NCBI GenBank assembly: GCA_003233295.1
Contig: QILJ01000416.1
Location: 1-14,386 of the forward strand
Direction: 5' to 3'
DNA: 14,386 bases
Source of the DNA: Ignavibacteria bacterium
GTDB taxonomy: Bacteria; Bacteroidota; Ignavibacteria; Ignavibacteriales; Melioribacteraceae
In this document: positions 6,395-12,769 of the stretch, piece by piece
Layout: each line of letters begins with the position of its first letter
How positions within the stretch are numbered: the first letter of the stretch is position 1
Translations under genes and position numbers: made by a program
Notes under the pieces: generated by a model
Told to the model about the DNA's origin: nothing
Databases searched by the model: none
Seen by the model: the letters and a program-made list of their open reading frames with translations, nothing else

Positions 6395-7012
6395 ATGACA
6401 AATAACCTTAGCGACAAAGACAAAAAAGCTTTTGCCCTTATCCGCAATAAGATTATCCATTATGGTGAAAGCCCCACCCTTCGTGAAATTAACGAAGTAA
6501 CGGGCGGAAGATCTCCAAGGTCAGCAAGTCTTGTAATTAATCGACTTATTGAATCGGGTCTTATAAAGAAAAAAGGGAGAAACTTAGTACTTATGAATAC
6601 TTATAAAGAAAATTCAGTAAGTACGGTAGATGTTCCCCTTGTCGGTTCTGTCGCCTGCGGTACACCAATCTTTGCAGAAGAAAACATAGAAACCCGCATT
6701 CCTGTTTCGACGAGAATGATTCAAAAGGGGTCTAAGTATTTTTTTCTCCGAGCGCTTGGTGATTCAATGGATGCAGATGGAATCAATAGTGGTGACTTGC
6801 TTCTTATAAGACAGCAAAACACAGCGGGCAATGGAGATAAGGTGGTTGCCCTTATCAATGATGAAGCAACTGTAAAAATTTTTGAGAGGACTCGTGATGC
6901 TATTATTCTTCGACCGAAATCAAAGAATAAAATTCACAAGCCTATAATATTAACAGATAATTGTATGATCCAAGGGGTGGTTGTTGCGGCACTCCCAGCA
7001 GATCTATATTAA
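6395..7012 (+). CDS. lexA: LexA-type self-cleaving transcriptional repressor
   Basis: A 205-residue protein, almost the length of E. coli LexA. The N-terminal winged helix (about 5-68) contains GESPTLREINEVTGGRSPRS. The C-terminal S24 peptidase domain has the cleavage region VGSVACGTPIFAEENIE, catalytic Ser124 (GDSMDADG) and Lys161 (EATVKIFER), at LexA-like spacing. The scissile bond would be Cys88-Gly89, as in UmuD, rather than the usual Ala-Gly of LexA. On DNA damage, RecA-stimulated self-cleavage would relieve repression. Starting at ATG 6395 agrees with the promoter; the upstream extension is rejected. It heads a tight same-strand run of five genes (gaps 5, 6, 14 and 20 bases) and probably controls it and the divergent gene. 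It could be the host's LexA or an element-borne copy; context favours the latter. Confidence 0.88.
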   Translation: MTNNLSDKDKKAFALIRNKIIHYGESPTLREINEVTGGRSPRSASLVINRLIESGLIKKKGRNLVLMNTYKENSVSTVDVPLVGSVACGTPIFAEENIETRIPVSTRMIQKGSKYFFLRALGDSMDADGINSGDLLLIRQQNTAGNGDKVVALINDEATVKIFERTRDAIILRPKSKNKIHKPIILTDNCMIQGVVVAALPADLY

Positions 7013-7017
7013 AAAAT

Positions 7018-7263
7018 ATGGCAAATTACCATGTAACAAACCCCAAAGGTTCTGGTGTTTGGAAAGTACTAAAAGCTGGGGCAGATCGTGCTTCCGCTAT
7101 AGCTAGTACCCAAAAAGAAGCAGAAAAGATTGCAAAAACATTATTAGCTAATTCTGGCGGTGGAGAAGTGAGGATTCATAAGCCTAACGGTGGACCTATT
7201 CGCGATAGTGATACTGTTGCACCCGGCAATGACCCATTCCCACCCAGAGATAAAAAATTTTAA
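7018..7263 (+). CDS. DUF2188-family small protein
   Basis: An 81-residue protein starting at the ATG five bases after the repressor stop; an upstream TTG would overlap the repressor gene. It has the DUF2188 layout: an aromatic beta start (YHVTNPKGSGVWKV), ASTQKEAEKIAKTLL helix, GGGEVRIHKPNGGPIRDSDT and the terminal NDPFPPRDKKF, which is the hallmark of the family. No enzymatic motif is known for DUF2188. Members are small, soluble and widely spread, often in accessory DNA. Its place between a repressor and a Cas2-like gene suggests an accessory or regulatory part of the operon, but its function is unknown. Confidence 0.8.
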   Translation: MANYHVTNPKGSGVWKVLKAGADRASAIASTQKEAEKIAKTLLANSGGGEVRIHKPNGGPIRDSDTVAPGNDPFPPRDKKF

Positions 7264-7269
7264 AAACTT

Positions 7270-7551
7270 ATGTCCCGAATATTTTTAATCGCTTACGACC
7301 TAAACAAAGGAGAAACATCATCAGAATATAAACGCCTTATTGATCAAATTAAAAAGCTTGGTTCATGGGCAAAACCACTAGAATCTACTTGGTTTGTTAT
7401 TTCTGAAAGTTCAGCTTCTGAAATTATAGATTACCTCAAGAAATTCATTGATTCCAATGATGAATTATTGGTAATGGATGTTACAGACGATGATTGGGCA
7501 ACCATGGGAATTAATAAAGAGGTGACTGATTGGATGAAAGAAAACATTTAA
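7270..7551 (+). CDS. Cas2/SinR-like ferredoxin-fold protein, not in a CRISPR locus
   Basis: A 93-residue protein of the stand-alone Cas2-like (SinR-named) family. It opens with FLIAYDLNKG, carrying the Asp of the first beta strand that binds metal in Cas2 nucleases. It continues with an alpha helix (YKRLIDQIKKLG), WAKPLESTWFVIS, a second helix, and ELLVMDVTDDDWAT. True Cas2 pairs with Cas1 in spacer acquisition, but no cas1, effector or repeat-spacer array occurs in the window, so a role in CRISPR adaptation is unlikely here. VapD/Cas2-fold proteins can be RNases or structural dimers. In this operon it may act on nucleic acid together with the HEPN-type protein downstream, which is inference from context. 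Confidence 0.8.
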   Translation: MSRIFLIAYDLNKGETSSEYKRLIDQIKKLGSWAKPLESTWFVISESSASEIIDYLKKFIDSNDELLVMDVTDDDWATMGINKEVTDWMKENI

Positions 7552-7565
7552 TCTGGAAAAGAAAA

Positions 7566-8603
7566 ATGAATATTTACGAATTACATAAAAAAATAAACCT
7601 TGCACTTAATGAAGAACTTAGGGCGTATGAAGCACGGGGTCGTCGTAGTGGTGATTTGGGTAGTATGAATATTGGATTACAAAGCATGCCAAATAATGGC
7701 TGGACTAACCAAGGAAGTATTCCACGGTTATTATTTGAGGAAAGTAACCCAAATGTTATTTCTTCCCCCAATGCTACGATACTTTTAAAGTTATATTCAT
7801 CTTTAGATGATAATGACAAGAGAAGTTTTGATAATTATCTTATTGGGTCTTTAAATAAGACCTCCACATATGTGAGTATTGCTTATTTAGTTTTCTTTAT
7901 CTTGTATCGAATTGGCAAGACTGCTGATGCTCTAAAAATGGCACGGAGATCGCTGGCAGGAGATTCGGTGCATGGTTACGGCAATTTACTCGGAACACTT
8001 TCGATGATAGTCTCTCGAGAATATTTAGAGATTGATCCTAAAGATTATGAAAGTATTAAATTAATACTTCAAAATGATACTGAGGACGATTTTAGATTAC
8101 AAGAAAAGATAAATCTTGCATTACTTAAGCATCTTGAAAGGGACCTAGATGACGTAAATCCTGAAATCAATACTGATCGAGACAAAGTAATTGAAATTTG
8201 GAATACTGAGTTTAAGAATCCAGAAGTGCCAACATTGATTGGAGAGATAGAAGACTATTTTCGTGAAGGAGATTTTACGGAAACAAAGTTTGCGACTTCA
8301 ATAGGTAGAATCCGAGTTCTTCTTGCCGAAGTGTCTAAACGTTTGGCGCTAAGAGTTGCTCTTGAAAAATCAGACAAGTCTATATCAGAAAATTCTAACG
8401 ATCATAGTTTTTCCCAATACTTAAAGGATAAAGAAATAATTTCCACTAACGAATGGAGTATTTTGCGATCTCTATATAATTTGGCATCCAACGAGGGCGC
8501 CCATAGCTCAGTTTCTAACCGTGAGTACGCTCGACTTATTAAGAATATGTCGTATGAGCTTATTCTGCTTTTTTTGAGTAGATATAAATTAGCTGATGCT
8601 TAA
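7566..8603 (+). CDS. Abortive-infection C-terminal-domain-like protein
   Basis: A 345-residue soluble protein, start chosen at ATG 7566 with the weak purine tract GGAAAAG before it; an upstream ATG at 7530 would overlap the Cas2-like gene. The N-terminal half (about 1-200) is mainly helical and unrecognised, with a basic RRSGD patch near 27-30. The C-terminal part (about 240-340) contains RSLYNLASNEGAH followed by SNREYARLIKNMSYELILLFL. A helix ending in (N/E)EG(A/S)H followed by a long hydrophobic helix is characteristic of the Abi C-terminal domain seen in anti-phage proteins, and R301...H313 is reminiscent of distant HEPN folds. A phage-defence effector or sensor role is plausible, but the resemblance is read by eye and should be treated as moderate. 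Confidence 0.6.
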   Translation: MNIYELHKKINLALNEELRAYEARGRRSGDLGSMNIGLQSMPNNGWTNQGSIPRLLFEESNPNVISSPNATILLKLYSSLDDNDKRSFDNYLIGSLNKTSTYVSIAYLVFFILYRIGKTADALKMARRSLAGDSVHGYGNLLGTLSMIVSREYLEIDPKDYESIKLILQNDTEDDFRLQEKINLALLKHLERDLDDVNPEINTDRDKVIEIWNTEFKNPEVPTLIGEIEDYFREGDFTETKFATSIGRIRVLLAEVSKRLALRVALEKSDKSISENSNDHSFSQYLKDKEIISTNEWSILRSLYNLASNEGAHSSVSNREYARLIKNMSYELILLFLSRYKLADA

Positions 8604-8623
8604 AAAAGTTGAAAATAGATAAT

Positions 8624-9739
8624 ATGCCTAACAATACAAAAATTAAAGACAATAGAATGCAGTGGGTATTGGAGCTTGAGAAATTAGAACAAGCCAAAGA
8701 AAGCCCTGTTTACTTTACTGAATATGAAATATGTTCCGAGGTTAGAATACCAGGAGTTTTTGAATATGGAAATAAAATGATGCAATGCTCGTTATTTCAA
8801 GAGGCTGATGATAATAATCTTTATACCTACATTTTAAGAATTAAGCATGTAGAGGAAGCTTTTGAGTACGATGAGAAAAACTACTCAAAAGACGGATATT
8901 ATTTTAAAGAAGGTTTAATTGGAGAAATAATTGCGTTATTTTCTTTTCACTTCCAAGCACGTTTTTACTTGAAAGCAATCATTACAGGTGAGATGACACC
9001 TCACAGTATAAAAATACGTATAGAAAAGAAGTTTCGATATAAAAAAATAAATGATGATTCTACATGCTTGAACAATGAGATGTTTTCAAACAATGGAAGA
9101 AATTGGAGTAAAGATAACGGTCTGGTTGATTTTCTTGATTCAATAAGAACAATCGACCAAAAGTACCACCAAGGTCTTATCAGATCATTTCATTGGTATT
9201 CAGAGGCAGTAAAAGAAATAGGGGTTGATCATGAATTGTTTTTCATTAAAATGGTTTCGGCGGTGGAAGCACTATTAGAACTCTCTAAAGCAGATCCCGA
9301 TAGTTTAGAAGAAAAACTTATTGGATTTAATGATAAAGAGCTTTTTACTCCTGATGAATGGGTTCAGATTGAAAAATGGTTAGAGAACAGAAAGATTCGC
9401 AAAAGGTTTGCAGATTTTTTTGAGAAATATTCGGAAGGCTTTTCTGGAGATGTTCCCGAAAAAGCCTCCCACTGCTATATAGCAAAAGACGGAGTGACAA
9501 CATATGTTAAGCGGATTTATGATGCACGTTCTGCATATTTACATGCTGGAAAGCCGATGTTTTTAAGCATGGACTTGAGGGATGATGATGCAAAAAAGTG
9601 GGATTTAGATCCTTCTATGGGTATGAGTGCAGACAGAAAGAAAATCTCTGAGAAAGAGAAATTACCACGCACGCGGTGGTTTGAGAGAATAGTAAATTTT
9701 TCTTTAAAAAGTTTTGTTACAGACAACTTACCTTCATAA
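8624..9739 (+). CDS. Apea-like HEPN-domain protein (putative RNase)
   Basis: A 371-residue protein, started at ATG 8624; a TTG at 8609 is the alternative. Residues 1-180 are an unrecognised alpha/beta region. From about 185 it matches the Apea-like HEPN pattern: a paired-helix core (HWYSEAVKEIGVDHELFFIKMVSAVEALLEL) and, after a variable insert, VKRIYDARSAYLHAGKPM, where R302 and H307 form the R-x4-H active-site motif of HEPN RNases. The motif appears intact, so metal-independent RNA cleavage is the expected activity, as in many toxin and abortive-infection systems. It is the last gene of the repressor-led operon, followed directly by a terminator hairpin. No membrane segment is seen. Confidence 0.7.
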   Translation: MPNNTKIKDNRMQWVLELEKLEQAKESPVYFTEYEICSEVRIPGVFEYGNKMMQCSLFQEADDNNLYTYILRIKHVEEAFEYDEKNYSKDGYYFKEGLIGEIIALFSFHFQARFYLKAIITGEMTPHSIKIRIEKKFRYKKINDDSTCLNNEMFSNNGRNWSKDNGLVDFLDSIRTIDQKYHQGLIRSFHWYSEAVKEIGVDHELFFIKMVSAVEALLELSKADPDSLEEKLIGFNDKELFTPDEWVQIEKWLENRKIRKRFADFFEKYSEGFSGDVPEKASHCYIAKDGVTTYVKRIYDARSAYLHAGKPMFLSMDLRDDDAKKWDLDPSMGMSADRKKISEKEKLPRTRWFERIVNFSLKSFVTDNLPS

Positions 9740-9740
9740 T

Positions 9741-9764
9741 AAAGTTACATTGGTGTGTAACTTT
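9741..9764 (+). terminator. Hairpin closing the LexA-like operon
   Basis: AAAGTTACA (9741-9749) pairs perfectly with TGTAACTTT (9756-9764) around a six-base loop, one base after the HEPN gene stop. The short A and T ends could serve as a weak intrinsic terminator in either direction. Confidence 0.6.
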
Positions 9765-9779
9765 AAGTATTGATTATGT

Positions 9780-9839
9780 GTCACTTTTGTCACTTTTTGA
9801 AGCGCACGAGGAACCTTCGATTTATATCTTGAAAAAGTG
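9780..9839. repeat. Tandem 9-mer with distal inverted copy
   Basis: GTCACTTTT occurs twice in tandem at 9780-9797. CACTTTTT (9791-9798) is complementary to AAAAAGTG (9832-9839). It lies between the operon terminator and the GC-rich repeat array. A protein-binding site or weak stem is possible; no gene is seen in it. Confidence 0.35.
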
Positions 9840-9866
9840 TAAAATAACCTTACGGGGTAAGGAACC

Positions 9867-9897
9867 CCACGGTTCCAGCACGAGGTTGCCCGCAAAA
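9867..9897 (+). repeat. Dispersed repeat A, copy 1
   Basis: This 31-base segment (CCACGGTTCCAGCAC...) matches 13975-14005 at 28 of 31 positions in the same orientation. Both copies run into a CCGCAAAA arm that can pair with a downstream TTTTGCG. They bracket the whole cassette array. Confidence 0.7.
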
Positions 9898-9941
9898 CAA
9901 AGAGTAAAATGCGAAGCATTTTAGGAGTATGCTTTTGCGAG

Positions 9942-9955
9942 AGAGGGAGGGATTC
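9942..9955 (-). repeat. tRNA-Ser 3'-end-like 14-mer, copy 1 (inverted)
   Basis: On the minus strand this reads GAATCCCTCCCTCT preceded by GGTTC, that is the T-loop, T-stem and acceptor 3' strand of a tRNA-Ser. No tRNA body is attached. Three plus-strand copies follow downstream at 10256, 12720 and 14222. Confidence 0.7.
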
Positions 9956-10086
9956 GAACCGAGCCGCCGCGAAGCCCGATTTTGAGGAACGAAAAATCGG
10001 AGGCGGCGAGTGGGGGCCGAGGGAGTGAGATTTTTATGAGTCCGAAAGACGAAATAAAAATCCACGAGAGTGGCCGAATCCCCTCT

Positions 10087-10152
10087 CCGCAGATTTGAAC
10101 GCAGTGAAAAACTGTGGAGAGGAGTCCCGCTAAAAGCGGGACGCGGGGATTC
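10087..10152 (+). repeat. 66-bp direct repeat B, copy 1
   Basis: Identical to 12530-12595 except for three loop bases (AAA here, TTT there) in the embedded GTCCCGCT...AGCGGGAC hairpin. It starts inside a tRNA-3'-like stretch (GAATCCCCTCTCCGC at 10076-10090). Its CCGCAG arm can pair with CTGTGG downstream. Confidence 0.85.
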
Positions 10153-10255
10153 GAACGGCGGAGCATGTCGCCGCAGGCGACGGCGAGCCGTGTCCCGCGG
10201 CGCTTATGAGTTTGGAGCCCGCAAGGCGAACAAACGAATTAGCGACCGTCAGGAC

Positions 10256-10275
10256 GAATCCCTCCCTCTCCGCCA
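10256..10275 (+). repeat. tRNA-Ser 3'-end-like fragment with CCA, copy 2
   Basis: GAATCCCTCCCTCTCCGCCA reads as T-loop end, T-stem 3' strand, acceptor 3' strand, discriminator G and CCA. Upstream bases do not form the rest of a cloverleaf, so it is a fragment and not a tRNA gene. Such ends are classical integration targets, so this may be an attachment-site footprint at the left of the XRE cassette. Confidence 0.75.
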
Positions 10276-10305
10276 ATTTGTGCTTTTTGCGAAATTGTAA
10301 GAGGT

Positions 10306-10394
10306 TGCCTCGGCTGATTTCCCGCCCGCAGGAGGGGTCTGGGGAGGAATGCGGGCGGGATTCGGAACCCTTTTGAAAAAAAATTGGACGGCTA
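10306..10394 (+). repeat. Left arm of 88-89 bp inverted repeat around the XRE cassette
   Basis: This segment is the reverse complement of 12333-12420 with one substitution and one single-base indel. It contains its own stem, CCCGCCCGCA (10321-10330) with TGCGGGCGGG (10350-10359), a purine-rich loop, and a run of eight A near the inner end. The arm ends 70 bases before the XRE start codon. Confidence 0.9.
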
Positions 10395-10412
10395 CAAAAT
10401 CTATAAATATAT

Positions 10413-10433
10413 AATATACCAAACTGGTATATT
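10413..10433. promoter_or_regulatory. Operator of the XRE regulator
   Basis: AATATACCA-AAC-TGGTATATT is a perfect 9+3+9 dyad 31 bases before the XRE start. A possible -10 (TATAGT, 10445-10450) follows 11 bases later. A dimer bound here would cover the promoter, consistent with autorepression by the small XRE protein. Confidence 0.65.
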
Positions 10434-10464
10434 CCACAATAGGTTATAGTATGGTAATATAATT

Positions 10465-10683
10465 ATGTCGAAACTATATTCACAAAAAAACAAGAATTTG
10501 CTTAAAAAGCTTCGTTCTGCTCGCATAGAGGCAGGATTGACGCAAATTCAAGCAAGTAAGAAATTAAAAAAGCCTCAATCATATTTGTCGAAAATTGAAC
10601 GAGGCGAGCGCAAGATCGAAGCGATTGAATTAGCAGATTTTGCGAATATTTATAATAAAGATATTAACTACTTTATAAAATAA
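10465..10683 (+). CDS. XRE-family helix-turn-helix regulator
   Basis: A 72-residue single-domain Cro/CI-type DNA-binding protein. The helix-turn-helix spans about 24-50 (LTQIQASKKLKKPQSYLSKIERGER), followed by the usual IEAIELADFANIY helix. It is the first gene of a three-gene run, with a 3-base gap to the next gene. The perfect palindrome upstream suggests it represses its own operon. Regulator-first organisation is typical of toxin-antitoxin and defence cassettes. Confidence 0.9.
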   Translation: MSKLYSQKNKNLLKKLRSARIEAGLTQIQASKKLKKPQSYLSKIERGERKIEAIELADFANIYNKDINYFIK

Positions 10684-10686
10684 TTT

Positions 10687-11505
10687 ATGGAAAACGAACA
10701 AAACAAAAAAGTCCAGCAAGCAGTTCCTGCAAAAAATAGATGGTTCGCGGGTTATCTTATTGCTGGTCTGATTTGGACATTCGCCCAAACTTTCAAAAAG
10801 AACACGATAGACGAATTTATCATTTTGGTTATTGCGATAACCGCAGGTGTTCTTTATCATCGTCTTAAGTCAAAAATCAAAGTTAAAAACGAAACAGGAA
10901 AAATTGCGATAACTTTCATCATTCTTTATATTGTTTCTGCATTGTTGATTGGATTTTTGACTTCTTTGGCAAACAACTGGGAATCTGTCGCGGTGAGAAG
11001 TCCACTTGGAACAGAAATTGCAACTAGAGATCGGAATTCACTGACACAATTAAATCAAAACCAAAAAACATACCTAGTAAATTTTCAAACTCGGTGGGAT
11101 GCGGCTCAAAACAATGTTGACGATAAAACTGAATCGAGAGTGGGCTATACGAATAATATATCCGCTTATAAAATCCTACGAACATTAAACGATGAACGAC
11201 AAGACAAAGTCGTTCAGTATTTTAATCAAGCGAGTCCTATTTTAGTTAAGTATTCTCAAAATTTAGTAGATGCTTTTTCGCAGTTAGTAAAAACTGATGA
11301 TGATGCAAAAGTTGTTTACGATGATATTTTCACTGCGAAAATAAATTATTACCAAGCAATTATTGATAACCGATCAGACTCAGAAATTTCGGCGAAAGCT
11401 TCAATCGTTAATAACGCTGTTGATAGGGTTAGTGCGGTAGTGCAAGCGGGCGCACAAGCTCAAGCAAATTATCAAAAGATATATAACGAAGTTTTTGGAA
11501 GCTAA
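10687..11505 (+). CDS. Three-TM membrane protein with helical C-terminal domain
   Basis: A 272-residue protein I do not recognise. Hydrophobic helices are at about 19-36, 43-58 and 72-95, followed by a soluble, mostly helical domain of about 170 residues (98-272) rich in Asn, Gln, Asp and Ala, with coiled-coil character near the end (VVQAGAQAQANYQKIYNEV). There is no signal peptide or catalytic motif. The charge pattern leaves the location of the long domain uncertain. It starts 3 bases after the XRE stop and ends 1 base before the next ATG, so the three are co-transcribed. A membrane effector or sensor in a defence-like cassette is a reasonable but unproven reading. Confidence 0.75.
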   Translation: MENEQNKKVQQAVPAKNRWFAGYLIAGLIWTFAQTFKKNTIDEFIILVIAITAGVLYHRLKSKIKVKNETGKIAITFIILYIVSALLIGFLTSLANNWESVAVRSPLGTEIATRDRNSLTQLNQNQKTYLVNFQTRWDAAQNNVDDKTESRVGYTNNISAYKILRTLNDERQDKVVQYFNQASPILVKYSQNLVDAFSQLVKTDDDAKVVYDDIFTAKINYYQAIIDNRSDSEISAKASIVNNAVDRVSAVVQAGAQAQANYQKIYNEVFGS

Positions 11506-11506
11506 A

Positions 11507-12331
11507 ATGGCAGGAGACAAAAAAAATTTACTCGAAGAAAGTAGCACTCCAAAAATTGTTAGGGGTGCTTTGCAAGTAATCGGTGGAGCCGTTCCTTTTG
11601 CTGGCGGGCTACTTTCTGCGGCGGCAGGTGCTTGGTCTGAAAATGAACAAGAGCGAGTAAATAAATTTTTTCGTCATTGGATAAAAATGCTTGAGGACGA
11701 AATAAAAGAAAAAGAAAGAACCATTCTCGAAATAATGGCGCGATTAGATATTCACGACGAAAAAATTGCTAAAAGGTTAGAGAGCAAAGAATATCAATCG
11801 CTCCTTAAAAAAACATTTCGAGAATGGTCTGGTGCAGAAAGTGAGGAGAAAAGAACTTATATCAGAAATATACTTACAAACGCCGCTGCTTCAAATATGA
11901 CGAGCGACGAAGTCGTTCGACTTTTTATTGATTGGCTCAAAACATATTCCGAACTTCATTTCAAAGTTATTGCAGTTATTTATAAACACGGAACAAGCGG
12001 AGTTTCTCGCGGTGGCGTTTGGGCTGATTTAGGAAAAGCAGAGGTTACAGAAAATTCTGCGGACGCAGATTTGTTCAAACTGCTTTTCCGAGATTTAAGC
12101 ACTGGCGGAGTAATTAGGCAACATCGAGAAGTTGATTATTATGGAAATTTTGTTGCAAAAACACCACAACACCGACCGAAAGGATCGGGACCAAAACCCG
12201 TAACCTCTGCGTTTGATGATGAATATTCATACGAACTTACCGAACTTGGTAAACAATTCGTTCATTATGCAATGACTGATTTGCCGCTTAAAATTGAATA
12301 TAAACATCACGATGAGGCAAATCAAAAATAA
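11507..12331 (+). CDS. Protein with N-terminal amphipathic segment and C-terminal winged-helix-like domain
   Basis: A 274-residue protein started at ATG 11507, with GGAAG five bases before it; a TTG at 11495 would overlap the previous gene. Residues 18-44 (ALQVIGGAVPFAGGLLSAAAGAW) form a glycine/alanine-rich hydrophobic segment that could insert in or lie on a membrane. Residues 45-145 are a charged helical bundle (KMLEDEIKEKERTILEIMARL). From about 150 (HFKVIAVIYKHG) to 255 (YELTELGKQFVHYA) the pattern resembles a winged helix. I have the impression of a recurrent family of unknown function but cannot name it. Its stop lies one base before the right inverted repeat, so the cassette is tightly packed. 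Confidence 0.7.
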   Translation: MAGDKKNLLEESSTPKIVRGALQVIGGAVPFAGGLLSAAAGAWSENEQERVNKFFRHWIKMLEDEIKEKERTILEIMARLDIHDEKIAKRLESKEYQSLLKKTFREWSGAESEEKRTYIRNILTNAAASNMTSDEVVRLFIDWLKTYSELHFKVIAVIYKHGTSGVSRGGVWADLGKAEVTENSADADLFKLLFRDLSTGGVIRQHREVDYYGNFVAKTPQHRPKGSGPKPVTSAFDDEYSYELTELGKQFVHYAMTDLPLKIEYKHHDEANQK

Positions 12332-12332
12332 A

Positions 12333-12420
12333 TAGCCGTCCATTTTTTTTCAAAAGGGTTCCGAATCCCGCCCGCATTCCTCCCCAGACCCCTCCTGCGA
12401 GCGGGAAATCAGCCGAGGCA
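12333..12420 (-). repeat. Right arm of 88-89 bp inverted repeat
   Basis: Reverse complement of 10306-10394 with two differences. Its internal stem is weakened by one change (TGCGAGCGGG). The eight-T run at 12343-12350, reached soon after the last gene, may also help end transcription. No target-site duplication is obvious outside the arms. Confidence 0.9.
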
Positions 12421-12459
12421 GGGCGAATCCAAAACCCCAGACAAATTGTTTCGCCCTGC
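12418..12459. repeat. Hairpin at the outer edge of the right arm
   Basis: GCAGGGCGAA (12418-12427) pairs perfectly with TTCGCCCTGC (12450-12459) around 22 bases. It overlaps the end of the inverted repeat by three bases. The remaining bases to 12529 show no gene or clear repeat. Confidence 0.5.
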
Positions 12460-12529
12460 AGAGTCCGCTTTATTAGTTTTAATCATTTGGATTTTGTTCA
12501 AAGAAAGTTCGAACATCGTCCAAAAAACA

Positions 12530-12595
12530 CCGCAGATTTGAACGCAGTGAAAAACTGTGGAGAGGAGTCCCGCTTTTAGCGGGACGCGGGGATTC
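12530..12595 (+). repeat. 66-bp direct repeat B, copy 2
   Basis: Matches 10087-10152 except for the loop of its hairpin, which reads TTT and not AAA. The upstream tRNA-like stretch seen at copy 1 is absent here. A third GTCCCGCT...AGCGGGAC hairpin (loop TTC) follows at 12648-12666. Confidence 0.85.
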
Positions 12596-12647
12596 ACAGC
12601 AAGGGCACTTCTTATTTTGCAAGCAAAACAATGTCGCGAAAAGCGGA

Positions 12648-12666
12648 GTCCCGCTTTCAGCGGGAC
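12648..12666. repeat. Third copy of the GTCCCGCT hairpin
   Basis: GTCCCGCT-TTC-AGCGGGAC. Stems are identical to those at 10124-10142 and 12567-12585, with only the three-base loop differing. The surrounding 12596-12769 region is non-coding. Confidence 0.7.
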
Positions 12667-12720
12667 GAGCTCGGGTAGGAAGTTCTTAACGAACGAAGTG
12701 AGTTTAGAAACTTGACACCG

Positions 12721-12734
12721 AATCCCTCCCTCTC
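12721..12734 (+). repeat. tRNA-Ser 3'-end-like 14-mer, copy 3
   Basis: The shared string runs CGAATCCCTCCCTCTCCG from 12719 to 12736, as at 10255-10272, but the following bases are TAA and not CCA. It lies 34 bases before the receptor-like gene. Confidence 0.7.
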
Positions 12735-12739
12735 CGTAA

Positions 12740-12757
12740 CTTCGTGCCAGCACGAAG
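12740..12757. repeat. Palindrome before the receptor-like gene
   Basis: CTTCGTGC-CA-GCACGAAG, an 8+2+8 dyad ending 12 bases before the ATG at 12770. It shares CCAGCACGA with repeat A. It could form a leader hairpin or operator. Confidence 0.5.
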
Positions 12758-12769
12758 AATTTGATATTT

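Larger units (their letters stand above)
9898..10254. repeat. GC-rich hairpin cluster, no gene
   Basis: About 350 bases hold a chain of strong stems: AAAATGC-GAA-GCATTTT (9906-9922); GCCGCC/GGCGGC enclosing CCGATTTT/AAAATCGG (9963-10007); GATTTTTAT/ATAAAAATC (10029-10062); GTCCCGCT-AAA-AGCGGGAC (10124-10142); and GTCGCC-GCA-GGCGAC (10167-10181). CGAATCCCC at 10075 and GGGGATTCG at 10148 bound one block as inverted ends. Open frames crossing it follow the repeats and lack start signals, so I call it non-coding. GC content is far above that of the flanking genes. Confidence 0.7.

Noticed and set aside
7270..7551. CRISPR-Cas locus
   Set aside because: The Cas2-like gene has no cas1, effector or regular repeat-spacer array anywhere in the window.
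9942..10275. tRNA gene
   Set aside because: Only T-arm and acceptor 3' strands are present. No matching D-arm, anticodon arm or 5' acceptor strand could be found around any copy.
9921..10300. Several 70-80 codon frames on both strands in the GC-rich region
   Set aside because: Low stop density reflects high GC. They overlap one another and follow hairpin repeats, with no start signals or protein-like features.
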